This document shows positions 1 to 2,639 of a stretch of 6,024 nucleotides of DNA, in pieces; the stretch's first letter is position 1; the number at the start of each line of letters is the position of its first letter. The notes beneath the pieces were generated by a model, which saw only the letters and a list, made by a program, of their open reading frames with translations, did no database searches and was not told the origin of the DNA. The stretch is from Phycisphaerales bacterium (lineage in GTDB: Bacteria > Planctomycetota > Phycisphaerae > Sedimentisphaerales > Anaerohalosphaeraceae), in NCBI GenBank assembly GCA_011053245.1, contig DRGS01000156.1, forward strand, positions 1 to 6,024. Reading direction: 5' to 3'. The position numbers were made by a program, and so were the translations under genes.

Positions 1-83
1 ACCCTCCTCCGAAGGACCGGGCCTGCTATTTTGCCGAGAGGCCGCCGCCCGGTTCTTTTATTTTTGAAAGGGAATTATGGCAG
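1..83 (+). repeat. 83-bp inverted repeat, left copy (suspect contig end)
   Basis: This stretch is an exact reverse complement of 678-760 with no mismatch; identity stops at 84 versus 677. It carries the hairpin, U-tract, ribosome binding site and ATGGCAG start found at 760-678, but pointing the other way. The match begins at base 1, so its true length is unknown. On the minus strand it is joined to a methyltransferase reading frame that it does not fit. A chimeric join or an assembly-graph overlap is the simplest explanation; a true inverted duplication is possible. Confidence 0.95.
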
Positions 84-169
84 TCTATAAAATCGTCCGG
101 CCAACCCTGCATGATCCTCCACGCATCCCCGCAGATTATATTGTTCAAGGCCGGCAGGTCTGCTGTCAT
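80..169 (-). CDS. DNA methyltransferase, N-terminal fragment cut by the inverted repeat
   Basis: The ATG at 169-167 overlaps the stop of the preceding gene in a TAATG arrangement, so translation is probably coupled. The first 30 residues read MTADLPALNNIICGDAWRIM then QGWPDDFIDC. This is the opening of many phage and restriction-system N4-cytosine/N6-adenine methyltransferases: an N-x-I-x-x-GDA strand-loop that binds S-adenosylmethionine, an L/M-x-x-x-P-D spacer, and a V/I-D-C strand that normally leads into the catalytic TSPPYW motif. Here the next codons come from the inverted repeat, give an unrelated 17-residue tail and stop at 28-26. The catalytic motif and everything after it are missing. 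The product would modify DNA, perhaps to protect the phage from host restriction. The family call rests on only 30 residues and the operon-like start. The break may be technical rather than a real pseudogene. Confidence 0.72.
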
Positions 170-348
170 TAATTGTTACTCCCGATCTGGCTCATGACTT
201 GTACCAGCATATTACCGCGGATCCCCAGCCGTTTAAAAGCCAGCAAAGCCCTCAGTTTACATTTTTCTAACGGGTTCATTTTGCCGAGTATCTGACAAGC
301 CAGCTCGTCGGTGATCGCCTCTTGTATTTGCTTCTCAAACGCATCCAT
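169..348 (-). CDS. small protein of unknown function, 59 aa
   Basis: I do not recognise this protein. From the ATG at 348-346 it has 59 residues (MDAFEKQIQEAITDELACQI...), mostly charged and predicted helical, with two cysteines and no signal peptide or membrane segment. An in-frame TTG at 360-358 would add four residues. I prefer the ATG because GGA lies about 8 nt upstream, whereas nothing resembling a ribosome binding site precedes the TTG. The stop codon overlaps the methyltransferase start (TAATG), which supports it as a real, translationally coupled gene. A terminator-like hairpin with a UUCG loop ends 15 nt before the ATG. It may be an accessory or regulatory protein tied to the methyltransferase, but that is inference from position only. 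Confidence 0.7.
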   Translation of the reverse strand: MDAFEKQIQEAITDELACQILGKMNPLEKCKLRALLAFKRLGIRGNMLVQVMSQIGSNN

Positions 349-362
349 GCTTTTTTCCAATT

Positions 363-404
363 CAAAATAAGGAAGTGAAGCCGACCGAAGCCAGCCCCAC
401 TTCC
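363..404 (-). terminator. UUCG-capped hairpin with U-rich tail
   Basis: On the minus strand GGAAGTG (404-398) pairs with CACTTCC (377-371). The interior continues the stem through Watson-Crick and G-U pairs up to a C(UUCG)G tetraloop, giving about 15 bp. TTATTTTG follows. It fits a rho-independent terminator or attenuator placed just before the 59-aa gene. Confidence 0.6.
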
Positions 405-435
405 CGGAGGGGAGAAAACCCTTTCGTTTTAAAAT

Positions 436-470
436 AGCTATCAGCTTTCAGCGATCAGATGTCAGCTAAC
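436..470 (+). repeat. heptamer array A
   Basis: Five consecutive 7-bp units: AGCTATC, AGCTTTC, AGCGATC, AGATGTC, AGCTAAC. It fills the gap between the 66-aa and 59-aa genes and belongs to the same family as the arrays near 776, 2186, 5185 and 5367. Confidence 0.85.
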
Positions 471-483
471 TTTTTCCCTTGCG

Positions 484-684
484 TTATTTCAAATATCTTG
501 CTTTGAGTGTAGGTATTGCTTCCAAAACTTTCGTAACCTGTCCCAGTGACAAACCGGTTGTCGCATCCTGTATAAGCAACGCCAATGCCCGGTTAGTTAA
601 CGCGGTGCTCTTAACAGCGTCCGCAATTTTTACAATCGCCTCACGCCATTCGCTTTTTCTCAGATCAATTTTTTCGCCTGCCAT
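484..684 (-). CDS. small helical protein of unknown function, 66 aa
   Basis: I do not recognise this protein. It has 66 residues, starts MAGEKIDLRKSEWREAIVKI, is rich in Ala, Leu and Lys, has no cysteine and is predicted to be almost all helix, without a signal peptide or membrane segment. The start is clear: AAAGGG lies about 5 nt before the ATG at 684-682. A terminator-like hairpin and U-tract (747-696) end only a few bases before that ribosome binding site, so expression may depend on readthrough or on processing. The hairpin, ribosome binding site and first codons are the part copied in reverse at 1-83. Downstream lie heptamer array A and the 59-aa gene. It probably belongs to the same run of small accessory genes; no function can be assigned. 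Confidence 0.75.
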   Translation of the reverse strand: MAGEKIDLRKSEWREAIVKIADAVKSTALTNRALALLIQDATTGLSLGQVTKVLEAIPTLKARYLK

Positions 685-760
685 AATTCCCTTTCAAAAA
701 TAAAAGAACCGGGCGGCGGCCTCTCGGCAAAATAGCAGGCCCGGTCCTTCGGAGGAGGGT
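678..760 (-). repeat. 83-bp inverted repeat, right copy (native context)
   Basis: Exact inverted partner of 1-83. It contains the hairpin (747-706), a U-tract, the ribosome binding site and the first codons of the 66-aa gene. Because it leads into an intact coding sequence, this copy looks like the original, and the one at 1-83 looks like the displaced copy. Confidence 0.95.
696..747 (-). terminator. terminator-like hairpin just before the 66-aa gene
   Basis: On the minus strand GGACCGGGC (747-739) pairs with GCCCGGTTC (714-706) with one G-U pair, enclosing a 24-nt GC-rich loop. TTTTATTTTT follows (705-696) and then the AAAGGG ribosome binding site. The form is that of an intrinsic terminator, but its 3' end nearly touches the next gene's start, so an attenuator role is also possible. 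Confidence 0.65.
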
Positions 761-775
761 GATGAAAAGCATATT

Positions 776-845
776 AGCTTTCAGCACTCAGCTATCGGCT
801 TTCAGCTTACTGACCGCTGAGTGCTGACTGCTGACTGCTGATCGC
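776..845. repeat. heptamer array B, a divergent array forming a dyad
   Basis: Ten 7-bp units. The first five are in one sense (AGCTTTC, AGCACTC, AGCTATC, GGCTTTC, AGCTTAC). The next five are in the opposite sense (TGACCGC, TGAGTGC, TGACTGC, TGACTGC, TGATCGC). TCAGCACTCAGC (781-792) and GCTGAGTGCTGA (816-827) are perfect 12-bp inverted repeats. The array occupies most of the gap 761-868, where I see no gene. Confidence 0.88.
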
Positions 846-868
846 TCCTATTCTTAACTTTTCAAAAA

Positions 869-1045
869 TTAAATATTCATTTCCAAAACAGCGTCCTCAA
901 GGAATGTTTTGGCAAGCGTTTCGATCGCTTTTTCCTCTGGTAATTTCTGTAACTCTTCAAAGTCGGTATCATTCAACGCCGCAACCCCATCAACTTGCTC
1001 CTGTGCAAATTGTCTCGCCTTTTTTATCAATTCCATCCTGTCCAT
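869..1045 (-). CDS. acidic helical protein of unknown function, 58 aa
   Basis: I do not recognise this protein. It has 58 residues, starts MDRMELIKKARQFAQEQVDG and ends in LEMNI. It is acidic, predicted to be helical throughout, and has no cysteine, signal peptide or membrane segment. The ATG at 1045-1043 follows the stop of the preceding 58-aa gene by one base, and AAAGGA lies about 6 nt upstream inside that gene's last codons. The tight spacing and good ribosome binding site make it likely to be real and co-translated with its neighbour. After its stop comes a gap filled with heptamer array B, and then the terminator hairpin preceding the 66-aa gene. Function is unknown. Confidence 0.75.
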   Translation of the reverse strand: MDRMELIKKARQFAQEQVDGVAALNDTDFEELQKLPEEKAIETLAKTFLEDAVLEMNI

Positions 1046-1046
1046 T

Positions 1047-1223
1047 TTATTCCTTTCTTTTTAAAAACCCGGCGGTAATAACGCCACTCGATCCATCTGG
1101 CAGCTCCCGCCGGGTATCGAACAATACTGCGATCCAAATCATAACCCGAAGCCTCTCGACTTCTGCAAATAAATCAAAGCCATCATCTGGCCATTCGAGT
1201 GGCTTAATTAAATTCGTATCCAT
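1047..1223 (-). CDS. small protein of unknown function, 58 aa
   Basis: I do not recognise this protein. It has 58 residues, starts MDTNLIKPLEWPDDGFDLFA, has a short hydrophobic stretch (VMIWIAVLF, residues 28-36) that is too short for a clear membrane helix, and ends in a basic tail (GFLKRKE). AAGGA about 5 nt before the ATG at 1223-1221 overlaps the stop of the lipoprotein gene. Its stop is one base before the next start. The 3' third of the gene contains a perfect 9-bp GC-rich hairpin followed by TTTTT, so either the gene doubles as a terminator or the hairpin regulates the downstream gene. Its ribosome binding site region (GGAATAAG-ATGGA) closely resembles that of the next gene (GGAATAAA-ATGGA), suggesting a duplicated leader. 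The two proteins have equal length, but I see no clear sequence similarity. Confidence 0.7.
   Translation of the reverse strand: MDTNLIKPLEWPDDGFDLFAEVERLRVMIWIAVLFDTRRELPDGSSGVITAGFLKRKE
1061..1115 (-). terminator. terminator-like hairpin inside the end of the upper 58-aa gene
   Basis: On the minus strand ACCCGGCGG (1115-1107) pairs perfectly with CCGCCGGGT (1075-1067), enclosing a 31-nt loop, and runs into TTTTT. It lies within the last codons of the 58-aa gene at 1223-1047 and ends about 15 nt before the ATG of the next gene. Translation of the upstream frame would be expected to melt it, which suggests coupling or attenuation rather than simple termination. Confidence 0.55.
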
Positions 1224-1231
1224 CTTATTCC

Positions 1232-1609
1232 TTAATCCAGTCCCAGCCAGTCACTTGTTGTTGGCCTTAGCCTTGCTCTGCATTTACTGCAAATCTTTCT
1301 CGTCCCGAACCACGGTATTACCGGGTTCATAAGACATCTTCTATTACACTCCCACCAGTACCCATCCAGGTGCGCCGATTCATGCTTGACAACATACATC
1401 AGCTGGTGCGAAACCCCCTTTTTCTCGAGGTATCCGGTATCGATATAAATTTTTCCGTCCCTGGCATATGGATTTCCCCGCTCAGAGCTCCACACGATCG
1501 GCCAGTCTGTAGCATCCTCAGCGGTTCGCATCTGCCGGCTGGTGATCTGAGTCCCGCACCCTGATATTACTATTATCACGATTAAACTAATTGTCATTAT
1601 TTTTTTCAT
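1232..1609 (-). CDS. lipoprotein with HExxH site and archaemetzincin-like cysteine pattern, 125 aa
   Basis: The N-terminus is a lipoprotein signal peptide: MKK, a hydrophobic run (residues 4-16) and the lipobox I15-S-G-C18, so the mature protein should be lipid-anchored on the outside of the inner membrane or on the outer membrane. HESAH at 76-80 is an HExxH zinc-metallopeptidase motif and continues as HESAHLDG. After Gly83 come Cys88, Cys92, Met94 and a CSKC pair (107-110). Archaemetzincins (M54) have HExxHxxGx3Cx4CxMx17CxxC; here the order is the same but the spacings are x4, x3 and x12. The third zinc-binding His, expected three residues after the Gly, is Trp86. It could be a reduced metallopeptidase acting in the envelope, perhaps in lysis or superinfection exclusion, or a zinc-binding protein without activity. 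AGGAG 7 nt before the ATG fixes the start. The residues are visible; function is inferred. Confidence 0.8.
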   Translation of the reverse strand: MKKIMTISLIVIIVISGCGTQITSRQMRTAEDATDWPIVWSSERGNPYARDGKIYIDTGYLEKKGVSHQLMYVVKHESAHLDGYWWECNRRCLMNPVIPWFGTRKICSKCRARLRPTTSDWLGLD

Positions 1610-1639
1610 GTTCTACTCCTGTATATAAAGAAACCCTTG

Positions 1640-1915
1640 CTAATTTTCATGGTAACTATGTGTAGCCCCAAACCATGTTACTTTATCGCTAATAGGGAGG
1701 GTAACCAAGACTTTTTTTCTTTTGCTTTTTGGAATGTGTATGTGGATTCGAGGGCCCCCTGTTGATGGCCCCCATACAAGATTCTTCTTCCCAATCCCTA
1801 GTGCAAATATTTTATCCGCCCGATCTCTCGATGATTGTTCCGTTACATAACCAATGTCTATAATCATCACATCAGCTTTGTCCATTTCGACATCCATCCA
1901 ATCAGGTGTTTTCAT
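1640..1915 (-). CDS. protein of unknown function, 91 aa
   Basis: I do not recognise this protein. I start it at the ATG at 1915-1913 (MKTPDWMDVEMDKADVMIID...) because GGAGG lies 7 nt upstream; a longer frame reaching 1963 would run through the terminator hairpin and lacks a ribosome binding site. The product has 91 residues, with an acidic N-terminal third, a Gly/Pro-rich centre (GPSTGGPRIHIHI) and a basic patch (KSKRKK), and a likely alternating beta-strand pattern. It has no cysteine, signal peptide or membrane segment. It is the first gene after the promoter-leader region at 2104-1937 and is followed 30 nt later by the lipoprotein gene. The stretch before its ATG closely resembles that before the lipoprotein gene (see findings). 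Confidence 0.72.
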   Translation of the reverse strand: MKTPDWMDVEMDKADVMIIDIGYVTEQSSRDRADKIFALGIGKKNLVWGPSTGGPRIHIHIPKSKRKKVLVTLPISDKVTWFGATHSYHEN

Positions 1916-1936
1916 TGTTCTACCTCCATCATATAT

Positions 1937-2007
1937 AAAAAACCCAGCCGGGCAAACGATCACTCACCATGTCATGAGAAGCAACCGGAAGTACTGCCCG
2001 CTGGGTT
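1937..2007 (-). terminator. intrinsic terminator or attenuator before the 91-aa gene
   Basis: On the minus strand AACCCAGCGGGCA (2007-1995) pairs with TGCCCGGCTGGGTT (1954-1941), leaving one bulged base, and is followed by a U-run (1942-1937). The hairpin ends about 20 nt before the ATG at 1915, leaving just room for GGAGG. Stem strength and U-run are those of a good rho-independent terminator. Confidence 0.72.
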
Positions 2008-2069
2008 AGACCCGGATAGGGTTTTTCGCTGGTTTGACTAATTCGTATGTTTAGGCTGTTTCTCATGAC
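1937..2069 (-). promoter_or_regulatory. structured leader with interleaved helices
   Basis: The minus-strand leader contains, in order: GTCATGAGAA (2069-2060), a small ACCC/GGGT hairpin near 2014-2002, the terminator 5' arm (2007-1995), TTCTCATGAC (1980-1971) and the terminator 3' arm (1954-1941). The first and fourth elements are perfect 10-bp complements. Because the fourth lies in the terminator loop, the pairings interleave (A-B-A'-B'), as in a pseudoknot or a switch. It could be a cis-regulatory RNA; no known riboswitch family is recognised. Confidence 0.45.
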
Positions 2070-2075
2070 TATTAT

Positions 2076-2104
2076 AGTATTCGGCATAAAACCATAAAAG
2101 TCAA
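2076..2104 (-). promoter_or_regulatory. sigma70-like promoter
   Basis: On the minus strand TTGACT (2104-2099) is separated by 17 nt from AATACT (2081-2076). An overlapping TATAAT (2076-2071) would be 22 nt away, which is too far. Transcription would begin near 2069, at or just before the first strand of the structured leader, and would serve the 91-aa gene and those after it. The prediction rests on consensus matching alone. Confidence 0.5.
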
Positions 2105-2185
2105 CACCTTTTTTCAAACTTTCTGCAAAAAATATTCATTTCGCCGTTTTTGGCTCAGAATTGGCATAAAACTGGGTGTGGTTAC

Positions 2186-2213
2186 TGATCGCTGAATGCT
2201 GAATGCTGATCGC
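2186..2213 (-). repeat. heptamer array C
   Basis: Four units, TGATCGC, TGAATGC, TGAATGC, TGATCGC, which are the reverse-complement sense of array A. It starts 13 nt beyond the stop of the 132-aa gene. Between it and the promoter I see only AT-rich spacer. Confidence 0.85.
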
Positions 2214-2225
2214 TTTTTGCAAATG

Positions 2226-2624
2226 TCAAAATTGTTGTTTATTTTTTTTCTCAAAATTCGCAATTAGGTCGCGTTGCAGGGCCTTTTGTTCATCCAGTTC
2301 TGTCTCGGCTTTTGCCAGGATAACATCTTCGGCTGCGGTTGGCGGTTCTGCTCTGCGTTGTGTGGTTATCTGTTGCTGCATCCACATAACATCGCGTTCC
2401 TTAACGTCGACCAGGTCCTGTCTGATATTCAGAAAAAGCCTGTCGTTAGTCAGTTCCAGCTTTTTATTGGTCAATTTTTGTGCTTTTTGCACCTCAGCCT
2501 GTTGTTCGGCGGTCGCAAAATATGACATCGATGTCTTTGCGGTCACCGATAAAAAGGTTATCAGCCCGGCGATCACCGTTGCCCTTTTCATGCACATCCA
2601 GATATCGATCTTGATCTTTGCCAT
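2226..2624 (-). CDS. membrane-anchored coiled-coil protein, 132 aa (spanin- or holin-like)
   Basis: The protein has a short basic N-terminus (MAKIKIDIWMCMKR), one hydrophobic helix at about residues 15-36, and a long charged, Gln/Glu/Lys-rich helix with coiled-coil character (about 38-92), then a Pro-Pro break and a second charged helix to the end. This suggests an N-in, C-out inner-membrane anchor with a periplasmic coiled coil, the layout of an i-spanin (Rz) subunit, which spans the periplasm to fuse the inner and outer membranes during phage lysis. The neighbourhood fits: it starts 15 nt after the tail fibre stop, where T7-like phages place lysis genes. AAAGGGG before the ATG supports the start. 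I see no family signature; it could also be another membrane-anchored accessory protein. Confidence 0.72.
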   Translation of the reverse strand: MAKIKIDIWMCMKRATVIAGLITFLSVTAKTSMSYFATAEQQAEVQKAQKLTNKKLELTNDRLFLNIRQDLVDVKERDVMWMQQQITTQRRAEPPTAAEDVILAKAETELDEQKALQRDLIANFEKKNKQQF

Positions 2625-2639
2625 GATGCCCCTTTCTTT

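Noticed and set aside
77..172. 31-residue plus-strand frame starting at ATGGCA with a good ribosome binding site (MAVYKIVRP...)
   Set aside because: Its start lies in the displaced inverted-repeat copy, and the rest is antisense to the convincing methyltransferase N-terminus. It is a by-product of the junction.
1..760. Invertible phase-variation cassette flanked by the 83-bp inverted repeats
   Set aside because: Attractive because both copies carry a ribosome binding site and start codon, but the left copy breaks a methyltransferase at a non-functional place, no invertase gene is visible, and a chimeric contig end explains it more simply.
436..845. CRISPR array
   Set aside because: The repeats are 7-bp units in direct succession with no spacers, and no cas gene is present.
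904..1332. 142-residue plus-strand frame
   Set aside because: Antisense to three minus-strand genes with good ribosome binding sites; composition is Ser/Pro/Leu-rich and low-complexity, as expected of a shadow.
1232..1609. Classic o-spanin (Rz1-like)
   Set aside because: It is a lipoprotein in a plausible place, but it is longer than typical Rz1, lacks a proline-rich body and has an HExxH and cysteine core instead.
1935..2011. Integron attC site (GTTAGAC at 2005-2011 matches GTTRRRY)
   Set aside because: The required complementary RYYYAAC is absent at the other end, and the stem is a nearly perfect terminator with a U-run.
1929..2117. 62-residue minus-strand frame through the leader (MRNSLNIRIS... 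from 2066)
   Set aside because: It has no ribosome binding site, starts on TTG or right at the predicted transcript start, and passes through the terminator hairpin; it could at most be a leader peptide.
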